Part shown: positions 35,819 to 44,158 of the stretch, in pieces
Position numbering within the stretch: position 1 is the first letter of the stretch
Layout of the letters: every line of letters starts with the position of its first letter
Assembly: GCA_947503135.1 (NCBI GenBank)
Contig: CANNCQ010000011.1
Location: 1 to 64,000 of the forward strand
Source of the DNA: an uncultured Aquimarina sp.
GTDB lineage: Bacteria; Bacteroidota; Bacteroidia; Flavobacteriales; Flavobacteriaceae
Direction of reading: 5' to 3'
DNA: 64,000 nucleotides
Notes under the pieces: model-generated
Database searches by the model: none
What the model was told of the DNA's origin: nothing
The model's input: only the letters and a program-made list of their open reading frames with translations
Translations under genes and position numbers: made by a program

Positions 35819-37137
35819 ATCCACCTTTAAGTAATTTTTTTTCTGAGGCTTTTAGATTTAAAAAGTTATTGTTTTTAAGCCTTTTTTTGTTGTGCTGTTG
35901 TAATAGAGAGGTGTCTATTGAAATAGGTGATCCTAAAGATTACGCTGTTTTTTTAAACATCCCCGACACTCTAAACAGTAGTAAGTTACAACGGAAGTTA
36001 GATTTTTGGGAAACCAAATATCAGCAAAACCCAACTCAATATCCTTATTTAAATAAACTGGGCGAGTTGTATGAAAATAAGTTTGTGCTTGACGGAAAAA
36101 TTGAAAGCTTAAAAAAAGCCGAAAGATTTTATCAAAAAGTTTTAATTGAGGTTGATAGCAGTCAGGTAAATACACTACATAGTTTATGCAGAAATTATAT
36201 ATCCCAGCATAAATTTAAAGAGTGCTTACCCTTATTAAAAAAAGCTACTCAAAACGGGCATAAATTAGGGGTTACTCACCAAATTTTGTTTGACGTACAT
36301 TTGGAGCTGGGTAATAGAAAAGAGGCTAAGAGGTTTTTAGATTACTTAAAAAACCCTAAAGACTTCAATTATCTTATTCGAAAATCTAAATGGGAAGATC
36401 ATGAAGGTAATTTAAACGGAGCCATTCGTTTTTTAGAAGTTGCTAAGCAAATTGCAGAAAAACAAAATAACAACTACCTTAAAATATGGTCCTATTCTAA
36501 TTTAGGGGATTACTATGGGCATCAAGGAAACATCTCGAAAGCTTATAATTATTATTTAAAAACACTTCAATTAGATCCTAATAACAATTATGTTTTAAAA
36601 AGAATTGCGTGGATTCAATATGCTCAAAATAATAACCCCGTTGAAGCCAATCGTATTTTAGATACCATTTTTAAAAGGAAAAAAACTCCTGATTTATATT
36701 TATTTAAAGCTGAATTAGCTGCTTACACTAACGATAGTATTAGTTCGTCTAAATATGAAAATAAATTTTTCAAACTAGCCAATAACCCGGAATATGGCGT
36801 TATGTATGACTCCCATAAAGCAACATTACTAGCAGTAACAAATCCTGAAAAAGCTTTAGAGTTAGCACTTAAAGAAGTCTCGAACAGACCCACTGCGATG
36901 GCTTACGATTTGTTGGCATGGTGTTATTTTAAAAATAATGAACATACAAAAGCATTACAAATAATTAAAAACCATGTAGATGGTTTTACTTTTGAACCTT
37001 TAGCTTTATTACATACTGCAATTATCTATAAAGCACTAAATAAATTTCCAAACAAAGTCGCTTTAATAAAAAAAGAATTAAACGAAGCTGCCTTTGAACT
37101 TGGACCAATTATTTTTAATAAAGTAAAAAGCTTGTAA
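35812..37137 (+). CDS. TPR-repeat lipoprotein
   Basis: 441 residues. The start at the TTG at 35,812, overlapping the previous stop, is uncertain. A lipoprotein-type signal follows (FKKLLFLSLFLLCCC, Cys28-30). At least five helical TPR-like units follow, such as AERFYQKVLIEVDSS, LKIWSYSNLGDYYGHQGNIS with KAYNYYLKTLQLDPN, and MAYDLLAWCYFKNNEHTKAL. The pairing with DUF4331 genes suggests a protein-interaction scaffold for that system. It is the last gene of the operon and no terminator is obvious before the IS256 relic. Confidence 0.75.
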   Translation: MVNPPLSNFFSEAFRFKKLLFLSLFLLCCCNREVSIEIGDPKDYAVFLNIPDTLNSSKLQRKLDFWETKYQQNPTQYPYLNKLGELYENKFVLDGKIESLKKAERFYQKVLIEVDSSQVNTLHSLCRNYISQHKFKECLPLLKKATQNGHKLGVTHQILFDVHLELGNRKEAKRFLDYLKNPKDFNYLIRKSKWEDHEGNLNGAIRFLEVAKQIAEKQNNNYLKIWSYSNLGDYYGHQGNISKAYNYYLKTLQLDPNNNYVLKRIAWIQYAQNNNPVEANRILDTIFKRKKTPDLYLFKAELAAYTNDSISSSKYENKFFKLANNPEYGVMYDSHKATLLAVTNPEKALELALKEVSNRPTAMAYDLLAWCYFKNNEHTKALQIIKNHVDGFTFEPLALLHTAIIYKALNKFPNKVALIKKELNEAAFELGPIIFNKVKSL

Positions 37138-37178
37138 AAAACGGTATCTCATTAACTGTCTATCATTAAAACGTAGTA

Positions 37179-37753
37179 ATGAAAAAAGAAGATTTATTAA
37201 AGGAAAACTTCCTTAAGTAAGTTTAAGAAGAGAGAGTAACTTAGGGGCTTTTAAATATTATAGCCTGTCAGAATAGACCTCTAGACCCCGTTTATCTTAT
37301 CGTGTGGATGGCATTGTTTTTAAAGTAAGAGAACATTCTGAAACCGTCAAAAAAAAAAGTTCATATAGCAATAGGGCTTGTGGTAGAGATGGAAGAAAGA
37401 AGGTATTGGTTTGTAGCTTGACAAAAACGAATTTGTTGCCTTTTGAATGAGTGTACTCGTTAATATGAAAGTTAGAGATATTTAGGTTCTACTAATTATT
37501 GCAATAGAAAATCCTAATGGGAAGATTCGAAAATACACTAAAAACAAATTATCATTCTCAACCGATCAGGCTGTAATGAAATCTGTATATTTGGTAATAA
37601 GAGAAGCTATTAAAAAATGGTCTACGACTTTTAGAAACTGAGGGTTATACTTAATCAGTTTTTAATTATTATGAAAAAAGAGTTCAACTCTAATTATTAA
37701 GTAAAGTCAAACCTTAGTTATTTTTTATTTATACACTTTTTAGTATTGTGTCC
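37179..37753 (+). mobile_element. Decayed IS256-family element with internally deleted transposase
   Basis: The plus strand reads MKKEDLLKENFLK at 37,179. Frameshifted blocks of a Mutator-type transposase follow: VDGIVFKVRENSETV, RDGRKKVL, then MSVLVNMKVRDI. The frame then jumps directly to [18 protein letters not shown] (near 37,505) and [12 protein letters not shown], ending KRVQL at 37,693. About 130 codons between those blocks are missing. The right end GTGTCC closes at 37,753, only 14 bases before the kinase start codon. No left terminal repeat was found. Confidence 0.82.
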
Positions 37754-37761
37754 ATTAAATC
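37754..37761. repeat. Probable IS256 target duplication beside the kinase gene
   Basis: ATTAAATC abuts the IS right end. The same eight bases occur in the complement at 16,474-16,481, just past the stop of the response regulator. Confidence 0.6.
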
Positions 37762-37767
37762 ATTTTA

Positions 37768-38811
37768 ATGAAAAATTCAAATACAGGAACCAATCGGTTT
37801 TCTTTTATCTCAGCATTATTAATATCGGCAGTGACTACCGTAGTTTTTGGTTTGTTTATGTTTTTTGTCGGTCAGTTTTCTTCGATACTCTTATTGTGTT
37901 TAGGTTTATTTATCTTTTTGATTTCCTTTGCTTTTATTCAATATAGAACTCAAAAATATATTTTCAATAACATCAATACTATTTATGAGGAATTAGATAT
38001 GGCTGAGAATATTCCTCGATCTCGATCTTTAGTAAATACCGATATGAATACGTTGAAGGAGCAGGTGAGGGATTATGCAAAAACAAGAACGCTTGAAATA
38101 GAAACATTAAAAGGGCAAGATGAATACCGAAAAGAATTTTTAGGAAATATAGCTCATGAACTTAAAACGCCACTTTTTACTATCCAAGGTTATATTTTAA
38201 CTTTATTAGACGGAGCTAAGGACAAGCCAGACCTGTGTAAGAAATATTTAAAACGAGCAGAAAAAGGAGTTGAAAGACTTGAGTATATAATTAAAGACCT
38301 TGACTTGATTACTAAATTAGAAGTTGGAGATTTGAATTTAGAAATTGAAGATTTTGATATTATTGATCTTATCAACAATATTTTTGAAATGCTAGAAATT
38401 AAAGCGTCAAAAAAGAAAATTACATTGATGCTTGATAGAAAATATGACCCTGTTTATGTTACGGCTGACAAAGGAAGAATTCGCCAAGTGCTCGTTAATT
38501 TAATTGTAAATTCATTAAAGTATGGGCATGAAAAAGGAACTACAGAAATTAGTATAGAAAAATTACTTGATTCAAAATTAATTGTAAGGGTCACTGATAA
38601 TGGTGAGGGAATAAAAGACGAAAGTCTCCCTAGATTGTTTGAGCGTTTTTACAGAGTAGATAAAAGTAGGTCCCGTGATGAGGGTGGATCTGGATTGGGA
38701 TTATCCATAGTAAAACACATTATTGAAGCTCATAAAGAGCAAATTTACGTTGAAAGCGTATACGGAATGGGAAGTGAATTTTCGTTTACTATTGAAAAAT
38801 CTGAAAAATAA
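37768..38811 (+). CDS. PhoR-like sensor histidine kinase
   Basis: 347 residues. Two membrane helices (about 12-34 and 37-57) are separated by a very short loop, so little sensor domain is exposed. The H-box FLGNIAHELKTPLFTIQGY carries His130. The catalytic domain has N-box VLVNLIVNSLKYG, VTDNGEGI, FERFYRVDKSRSR and GSGLGLSIVKHIIEAH. It is the probable partner of the response regulator at 16,494. The native promoter region is gone, replaced by the IS256 relic, so its present expression may differ. Confidence 0.92.
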   Translation: MKNSNTGTNRFSFISALLISAVTTVVFGLFMFFVGQFSSILLLCLGLFIFLISFAFIQYRTQKYIFNNINTIYEELDMAENIPRSRSLVNTDMNTLKEQVRDYAKTRTLEIETLKGQDEYRKEFLGNIAHELKTPLFTIQGYILTLLDGAKDKPDLCKKYLKRAEKGVERLEYIIKDLDLITKLEVGDLNLEIEDFDIIDLINNIFEMLEIKASKKKITLMLDRKYDPVYVTADKGRIRQVLVNLIVNSLKYGHEKGTTEISIEKLLDSKLIVRVTDNGEGIKDESLPRLFERFYRVDKSRSRDEGGSGLGLSIVKHIIEAHKEQIYVESVYGMGSEFSFTIEKSEK

Positions 38812-38834
38812 TTGCTGTAATTTTATTTGATTGT

Positions 38835-38842
38835 TAATTTTG
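38835..38842 (+). promoter_or_regulatory. TAATTTTG promoter box
   Basis: Matches TAnnTTTG, 27 bases before the start of the PilJ-domain gene. Confidence 0.4.
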
Positions 38843-38869
38843 CATAAAAATTAATAGATAAATTATATT

Positions 38870-39679
38870 ATGAATAAATCCAATTTAAGAGCAGCATTTG
38901 GTCTGTTTTTATTTGTCATCGGTTCCTCTATTGCTCAAAATTTTGGGGAAATAACCTATTCACACGCAACTAATATTTCCGGAAAACAACGCATGTTGTC
39001 ACAACGTATGACTAAAATATACCTACAGCGTTTATCGGGTAAAACAGAAAAATTAAACAAGCAATATCAAGAAAGCCTAGTTGAATTTAATGAAAACTTT
39101 GCAACTTTAGAAAAAAATGCAGCCAATTCCAACGATAATATTAAACAAGCTATAAGTGCAGAAAAAAAAGAATGGGAAAGCTTTTTGCAAACTTTTTTAT
39201 TTAATAAAAACCCTAGTATGACAGCAGTTGTTTCACAAGCAACAGACTTATTAAAAATTTGTAACAATTTAGTAGTTCAAATTGAAGCAGAAGCTAAAGG
39301 AAGAGCACAAAGTTCCAACACAGATCAACTGAAGGTAGAAACGGTTAATGTTTCCGGAAAGCAGCGCATGCTATCTCAGCGATTTTCAATGTTGTACTTA
39401 GCATGTGGAATCGAGGGTGATAAATCAGCTGTTTTTTGTAAACAATATATGGATGTGTTTCAGCAAATAAAAACAACATGGGGTAACCTTATTAAAAATG
39501 AATTGAATACAGCTGCTATTATTTCCGATTTAAATGTAATAAAAGGTTTAATCGATTCAATTGAAAGCAGGAAAGAAGCACTTGTAAAAAACACAATCTC
39601 ACCTGCAGAAATTTCCGAAATTAGTAATAAATTAACAAAGAAGTATAATGATGTTACAGGCAAATACGCAAAACTGTAA
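38870..39679 (+). CDS. Periplasmic protein with two PilJ (NIT-like) domains
   Basis: 269 residues with a signal peptide (ending SSIAQ near residue 23). The hallmark block SGKQRMLSQR occurs twice, at about 37-46 and 162-171, each starting a helical PilJ-type sensor domain. In NarX and methyl-accepting proteins such domains bind nitrate or nitrite through the conserved Arg. Here there is no membrane helix after them, no HAMP and no kinase, so the protein appears to be a free double sensor or binding protein. The neighbouring histidine kinase has almost no sensor of its own, so a link is possible but speculative. Confidence 0.82.
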   Translation: MNKSNLRAAFGLFLFVIGSSIAQNFGEITYSHATNISGKQRMLSQRMTKIYLQRLSGKTEKLNKQYQESLVEFNENFATLEKNAANSNDNIKQAISAEKKEWESFLQTFLFNKNPSMTAVVSQATDLLKICNNLVVQIEAEAKGRAQSSNTDQLKVETVNVSGKQRMLSQRFSMLYLACGIEGDKSAVFCKQYMDVFQQIKTTWGNLIKNELNTAAIISDLNVIKGLIDSIESRKEALVKNTISPAEISEISNKLTKKYNDVTGKYAKL

Positions 39680-39700
39680 TTGGGTATTTTTTTAAACACA

Positions 39701-39736
39701 AAAAAGTCTGTTTCCAAATTTGGAAACAGACTTTTT
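39701..39736 (+). terminator. Perfect palindromic terminator after the PilJ-domain gene
   Basis: Eighteen-base arms (AAAAAGTCTGTTTCCAAA) with no spacer bases, ending in a T run. Confidence 0.85.
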
Positions 39737-39787
39737 ATTTAATAGTCATGGCTTATTTCATTAATTTTACAACTTAAATAAATAATT

Positions 39788-40459
39788 TTGGGTAGTAAAA
39801 ATAAACTTAAGCGCTTTCGAGAAAACGAAACTTTTCATAATGTTATTCAGCCAACACGGGAAGAAGTGGTAGCGGATAGCTTAAAATTAAAAGGAAACTG
39901 GAGTGAACGTTTTGGAAATCAAAATCCGATAGTTTTGGAGTTAGGCTGTGGTAAAGGAGAATACACAGTAGGTTTGGCAGAACGTTATCCAAATAAAAAT
40001 TTTATTGGTATAGATATTAAAGGAGCTCGTTTTTGGAGAGGAGCCAAAACAGCGATAGAGGATGGTTTGCCAAATGTTTATTTTATTAGAACTCAAATAG
40101 AATTAATTACTTCCATTTTTGCTGAAAACGAAGTTTCCGAGATTTGGATTACATTTCCCGATCCTCAAATAAAGTATAAGCGAACAAAACACCGACTTAC
40201 AAATAAGGAGTTTTTGAATAAATACAAATTTATACTACACAGCGAGGGTATTGTTCATTTAAAAACCGATAGTGAGTTTATGCATGGTTATACCTTAGGT
40301 TTGTTGCACGGGGCAGGGCATGAGGTACAATATGCAAATCATGATGTATACCATCAAGAAGGAGCGCCAGAAGAAGTGATGAATATCCAAACTTTTTACG
40401 AAAATCAGTACCTCGAAAAAAATAAAGCCATAACTTATACACGTTTTAAAATTAAGTAA
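39788..40459 (+). CDS. trmB: tRNA (guanine-N7)-methyltransferase
   Basis: Methylates G46 of tRNAs using S-adenosylmethionine. 223 residues from a TTG start. VLELGCGKGEYTVGLAERYPNKNFIGIDIKG is the SAM site, and EIWITFPDPQIKYKRTKHRLT is the TrmB signature. It is followed directly (no gap) by the LysE-type gene. Confidence 0.94.
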   Translation: MGSKNKLKRFRENETFHNVIQPTREEVVADSLKLKGNWSERFGNQNPIVLELGCGKGEYTVGLAERYPNKNFIGIDIKGARFWRGAKTAIEDGLPNVYFIRTQIELITSIFAENEVSEIWITFPDPQIKYKRTKHRLTNKEFLNKYKFILHSEGIVHLKTDSEFMHGYTLGLLHGAGHEVQYANHDVYHQEGAPEEVMNIQTFYENQYLEKNKAITYTRFKIK

Positions 40460-41092
40460 TTGGAAACGACCAAGCTGTTTATAATCACATTTTTTGCTGC
40501 ATTTGTAGGGGTAATTCCTCCAGGCTTAGTGAATATGACAGTTGCAAAAACCTGTCTAGAACGAGGCAAGCGAAGTGGTTTAATAGTAGCGTTTGGAGCT
40601 TCGGTAATAGTATTACTTCAAGCGTTAATTGCAATACAGTTGGCGCGATATATTTTTGACGACCGTTGGATGTATAACATGTTGTTGCGTACAGGGGTAG
40701 TAATCTTTTTAATTTTAGGGATCTATTTTTTTATTAAAGCCAGAAAAAGATCTTCCCAGAAGAAATTAAAGCTCTCTAAACACGGTGTAATTAGGAGTTT
40801 TTTAAAAGGGGCAATGATATCGGCATTTAATATTTTGCCTATTCCGTATTTTTGTATGGTAGGTGCTGCACTTAATTTAAAAGGCACGGTTGAGTATGAT
40901 TTAAGTACTATATGGAGTTTTATTTTGGCAGCTGCATCCGGCACGTTTGTGGTGTTATATTTTTATGCTATATTTTTCTTAAAAATAGAAGTAAAAGAAG
41001 ATCGGTTTGTTCGAAAATCAAATTACTTCATGGCATTACTTATGGGAATATTAATGGTTGTAACCTTGTTTAGGGTGTTAATTGATGCCTAA
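40460..41092 (+). CDS. LysE/RhtB-family exporter
   Basis: 210 residues, about six membrane helices, TTG start immediately after trmB. FVGVIPPGLVNMTVAKTCLERGKRSGLIVAFGAS is the LysE-type N-terminal signature, and the paired region ISAFNILPIPYFCMVGAAL is the second. These proteins export amino acids or small metabolites. The substrate is unknown. Confidence 0.85.
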   Translation: METTKLFIITFFAAFVGVIPPGLVNMTVAKTCLERGKRSGLIVAFGASVIVLLQALIAIQLARYIFDDRWMYNMLLRTGVVIFLILGIYFFIKARKRSSQKKLKLSKHGVIRSFLKGAMISAFNILPIPYFCMVGAALNLKGTVEYDLSTIWSFILAAASGTFVVLYFYAIFFLKIEVKEDRFVRKSNYFMALLMGILMVVTLFRVLIDA

Positions 41093-41097
41093 TAATT

Positions 41098-41439
41098 ATG
41101 GTGAAATACAACCCAAATACATTAGATTTTTTTGAACAAGTTTACAAAATCGTTCAGCTTATTCCAGAAGGCAGGGTTACTTCTTATGGGGCAATAGCAA
41201 AGTGTTTAGGAGCTTCTAAAAGTTCTAGAATGGTTGGCTGGGCAATGAATGCTTCTCATAATAGGTACGAGGTGCCTGCTCATAGAGTGGTTAATCGTAT
41301 TGGTTTATTAACAGGAGCGGCTCATTTTGAAACACCAACATTAATGCAAGAGCTTTTAGAAAATGAAGGAGTCGTAGTTGTCGAAAATAAAATCAAAGAC
41401 TTTAAGATTCTATTCTGGGATCCAAGCTTACATTTATAA
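41098..41439 (+). CDS. Alkyltransferase-like DNA-binding protein (MGMT family, no active Cys)
   Basis: 113 residues, only the DNA-binding domain of methylguanine-DNA methyltransferase. GRVTSYGAIAKCLGASKSSRMVGWAM is the recognition helix region. The catalytic PCHRV is replaced by VPAHRVV (Ala61), so it cannot transfer alkyl groups. Alkyltransferase-like proteins bind alkylated guanine and flag it for nucleotide excision repair. It follows the LysE-type gene by 5 bases. Confidence 0.88.
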   Translation: MVKYNPNTLDFFEQVYKIVQLIPEGRVTSYGAIAKCLGASKSSRMVGWAMNASHNRYEVPAHRVVNRIGLLTGAAHFETPTLMQELLENEGVVVVENKIKDFKILFWDPSLHL

Positions 41440-41483
41440 TTGTTATAACACTATTTTCAATAAATTATCAACACACAAAACCG

Positions 41484-41491
41484 TATCTTTG
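41484..41491 (+). promoter_or_regulatory. TATCTTTG promoter box of mrp
   Basis: Perfect TAnnTTTG match, 55 bases before the mrp start. Confidence 0.45.
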
Positions 41492-41545
41492 TCTTTAGAT
41501 TGAATCTAGTTAAGAATTACAGGTTAAAGAAGGAAGTTGCATACC

Positions 41546-42691
41546 ATGAAGATTAATAAAGAAGATATATTAAAAGCACTTGAAACAATTACTGTTGCAG
41601 GAGAAGGTAAGAGTATGGTAGAAAGTGGTGCGGTTAAAAACGTGATTACATTTGCTGATGAAGTAGTAGTTGATTTAGAATTATCAAATCCTGCACTTCA
41701 TATTCGTAAACGAGCTGAGGTAGATGTAATTAAAGCAATTCATGAAAAAGTTTACGCTAAAGCTAAAGTAAAAGTAAATATTAATATTGTTCAACCTAAA
41801 AAAGTTGAGGAAAGCAAGGCTCCTGAAATTAAAGGTAAAGCAATACCTGGAATTAAAAATATTGTTGCTGTAGCATCTGGAAAAGGAGGAGTTGGAAAAT
41901 CTACGGTTACAGCAAACTTAGCAGTAACTTTAAGTTCGATGGGCTTTAAGGTTGGCTTGTTAGATGCTGATATATATGGGCCATCTGCACCTATTATGTT
42001 TGATGTAGCTGGTGAAAAACCACTTTCTGTTAAGGTAGATGGGCGTTCAAAAATGAAGCCTATAGAAAGCTACGGTGTAAAAATACTTTCAATAGGGTTT
42101 TTTACTCATCCGGATCAAGCTGTTGTTTGGAGAGGACCAATGGCGGCAAAAGCTTTAAATCAAATGATTTTTGATGCTGCATGGGGTGAGTTAGATTTTT
42201 TATTATTGGATTTGCCACCAGGTACAGGAGATATCCATTTATCAATAATGCAATCATTACCAATTACTGGAGCTGTTATAGTAAGTACTCCTCAGCATGT
42301 AGCATTAGCTGATGCTAAAAAAGGAGTAGCAATGTTTCAGCAAGATAGTATAAATGTGCCTGTTTTGGGTATCATTGAAAACATGGCTTACTTTACGCCT
42401 GATGAGCTTCCTGATAACAAGTATTATATTTTCGGAAAAGAAGGGGCTAAAAACCTTTCAGAGGATCTTAAAGTGTCTTTTCTAGGAGAACTTCCTTTGA
42501 TACAAAGCATTCGTGAAGCAGGCGATGTTGGAAGGCCAGCGGCTTTACAGGTAAACACAATTTCACAAAATGCATTTGTAGAGATTACCAAAAATGTGGT
42601 TCGCGAAGTAGTAGAACGTAATGAAAATTTAGCACCTACCGAGGCTATAAAAATAACAACTATGGCAGGATGTTCTGCCGTAAAAAATTAA
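41546..42691 (+). CDS. apbC: Mrp/ApbC-type iron-sulfur carrier ATPase
   Basis: 381 residues from the ATG at 41,546. An in-frame TTG three codons earlier is less likely. Residues 1-85 are a DUF59 (MIP18-like) domain. The ATPase has the deviant Walker A SGKGGVGKSTVTANLAV, DADIYGPSAP and LDLPPGTGDIHLSI. The Cys pair usually found after the NMAYF block is absent (NMAYFTPDELPDNKYY) and only one late Cys remains (AGCSAV), which is unlike E. coli ApbC. It probably carries or loads Fe-S clusters. The next gene is NifU-like, which supports this. Confidence 0.9.
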   Translation: MKINKEDILKALETITVAGEGKSMVESGAVKNVITFADEVVVDLELSNPALHIRKRAEVDVIKAIHEKVYAKAKVKVNINIVQPKKVEESKAPEIKGKAIPGIKNIVAVASGKGGVGKSTVTANLAVTLSSMGFKVGLLDADIYGPSAPIMFDVAGEKPLSVKVDGRSKMKPIESYGVKILSIGFFTHPDQAVVWRGPMAAKALNQMIFDAAWGELDFLLLDLPPGTGDIHLSIMQSLPITGAVIVSTPQHVALADAKKGVAMFQQDSINVPVLGIIENMAYFTPDELPDNKYYIFGKEGAKNLSEDLKVSFLGELPLIQSIREAGDVGRPAALQVNTISQNAFVEITKNVVREVVERNENLAPTEAIKITTMAGCSAVKN

Positions 42692-42694
42692 CCG

Positions 42695-42937
42695 ATGACT
42701 GCAACAGAAATAGAACAAAATGTAGAAAAAGCATTAGCTGAAATTCGTCCTTTCTTAGAAAATGACGGTGGTAATATCCGTTTAGTAGACATAGGTGAAG
42801 GAGGTAAAATTGTAAAAGTTGAACTTCAAGGTGCTTGTGTAGCTTGTAGCGTAAATCAAATGACTTTAAAGTCGGGTGTTGAGATGACGATAAAAAAATA
42901 TGTTCCTCAAGTAGAACAGGTAATTGACATTTCGTAA
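42695..42937 (+). CDS. NifU-type Fe-S scaffold protein
   Basis: 80 residues, one NifU C-terminal domain: RPFLENDGGNIRLVDIGEGG and the cluster-binding GACVACSVNQMTLKSGVE with its CxxC. It assembles or transfers Fe-S clusters. It is 3 bases after mrp, so the two are clearly cotranscribed. Confidence 0.93.
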   Translation: MTATEIEQNVEKALAEIRPFLENDGGNIRLVDIGEGGKIVKVELQGACVACSVNQMTLKSGVEMTIKKYVPQVEQVIDIS

Positions 42938-42940
42938 TTA

Positions 42941-43462
42941 TTGAAATCAGATATAAAAACGTATAATAAGCATAATTATTTTAGAAATACTTATGCGGTA
43001 TATAAAGAGGTAAATCCTGCGGATTTGCCTTTTTCTGTTTGGCATTATCTGAGTAAATCTGGAAGCGCTTATCATTATACAAAAGAAGGAGTATATAGAA
43101 AATCCAACCACTGGGGAAGAGCTGCTAAATGCCGATGGGTGTTAGATATAGGGGATTGTCTTTATGTATCTAAGGGAAGGGAACGAATAGGTTATGCGGG
43201 CTGGACAGATTTTTATGAAAATTCAGAAAGTTCAAAATCCTATTTTGTAAAAGTCAATTTTGAAACTAAAACCGTTTCTTACGACCACAGATCTAGAGAT
43301 ATTAGAGCTAATTCTATTTATCGATCAGCTAAAGACACTAAAAAAATTATTCAAAAGATTAAGCGTTTGTTAGAAACGGATTCGTGGTCTAAATACTACG
43401 ACTTTGAAAATATAGAGCTAATGAGAGAACAACTTGTTTTAAAATTGATTACTACTAAGTAG
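42941..43462 (+). CDS. Conserved protein of unknown function downstream of nifU
   Basis: 173 residues from a TTG directly after the nifU stop. It is rich in Lys, Arg and Tyr, with no signal peptide. Blocks such as FSVWHYLSKSGSAYHYTKEGVYRKSNHWGRAAKCRW suggest a small folded basic domain, but I do not recognise the family. It is probably the last gene of the mrp operon and overlaps the convergent PAP2 gene by 8 bases. Confidence 0.65.
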   Translation: MKSDIKTYNKHNYFRNTYAVYKEVNPADLPFSVWHYLSKSGSAYHYTKEGVYRKSNHWGRAAKCRWVLDIGDCLYVSKGRERIGYAGWTDFYENSESSKSYFVKVNFETKTVSYDHRSRDIRANSIYRSAKDTKKIIQKIKRLLETDSWSKYYDFENIELMREQLVLKLITTK

Positions 43463-44033
43463 TAATCAATTTTAACCATTTAGTTGTGATAATCGCATAC
43501 AACTTATAAAAAATAGAGCCACTAAAAATACCAAAAGCAAAGCCAGAAATAACATCACCAGGGTAGTGAACGCCTACATAGATTCTGCTATAACCCATCC
43601 CTAGAGCCCAAACTAAAAGTAGAATAATGCCTTTTGGGTATTTTGTTTTTAATAGCAATGAAAAAAATACGGCAATAGTCATACTATTGGAAGAATGACC
43701 AGAAAAGTAACCGTATTTGCTACAACGCTTGGCGATATATCTAATTTGATCTAATATTTCAGGATTTCTACACGGTCTTAATCGTTTGTAATGATGTTTT
43801 ACTAAATTAGTAACCTGATCAGTAAACGCTGCCATAAGGCTAATTACAATAATAGCTACTATAAAGCGTTGCCATCCAATAAGCTTATACGATATAAAAA
43901 GTAGTGCTAGCATTAAGGGAATATGAGATCTTTTTTCTGTAAAATAAAGCCAAAAAGTGTCCCAAGAAGTATTTCCTAAATTGTTAAGGTATATAAGTAA
44001 ATTGGAGTCTAATTGCGAAATTTCAGTAAGCAT
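43455..44033 (-). CDS. PAP2-family membrane phosphatase
   Basis: 192 residues from the ATG at 44,033. The longer frame to 44,084 adds 17 unlikely residues. The three phosphatase motifs are visible: KHHYKRLRPC, the YFSGHSSNSM block (SGHS) and SRIYVGVHYPGDVISG. About five membrane helices are present. It probably dephosphorylates undecaprenyl diphosphate or phosphatidyl phosphates. Confidence 0.9.
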   Translation of the reverse strand: MLTEISQLDSNLLIYLNNLGNTSWDTFWLYFTEKRSHIPLMLALLFISYKLIGWQRFIVAIIVISLMAAFTDQVTNLVKHHYKRLRPCRNPEILDQIRYIAKRCSKYGYFSGHSSNSMTIAVFFSLLLKTKYPKGIILLLVWALGMGYSRIYVGVHYPGDVISGFAFGIFSGSIFYKLYAIITTKWLKLITT

Positions 44034-44109
44034 TTTAATATTGCTATTTGATTGTAAATATAAGCTTCTAAGTAATTTTCGCAAAAAAAATATTCGCTTA
44101 TAAACAAGT

Positions 44110-44137
44110 ACAGCCCATTACATTTGTAATGGGCTGT
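44110..44137 (-). terminator. Hairpin after rpmA
   Basis: Thirteen-base arms (ACAGCCCATTACA) lie 22 bases past the rpmA stop. The T run is poor on the minus strand. Confidence 0.6.
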
Positions 44138-44158
44138 TACTTTATAATTTTTTATTTA

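Noticed and set aside
37138..37178. Left terminal repeat and target duplication of the IS256 copy near the TPR gene
   Set aside because: I looked for GGACAC-type ends and for a repeat of the bases before 16,405 and found no match good enough to claim.
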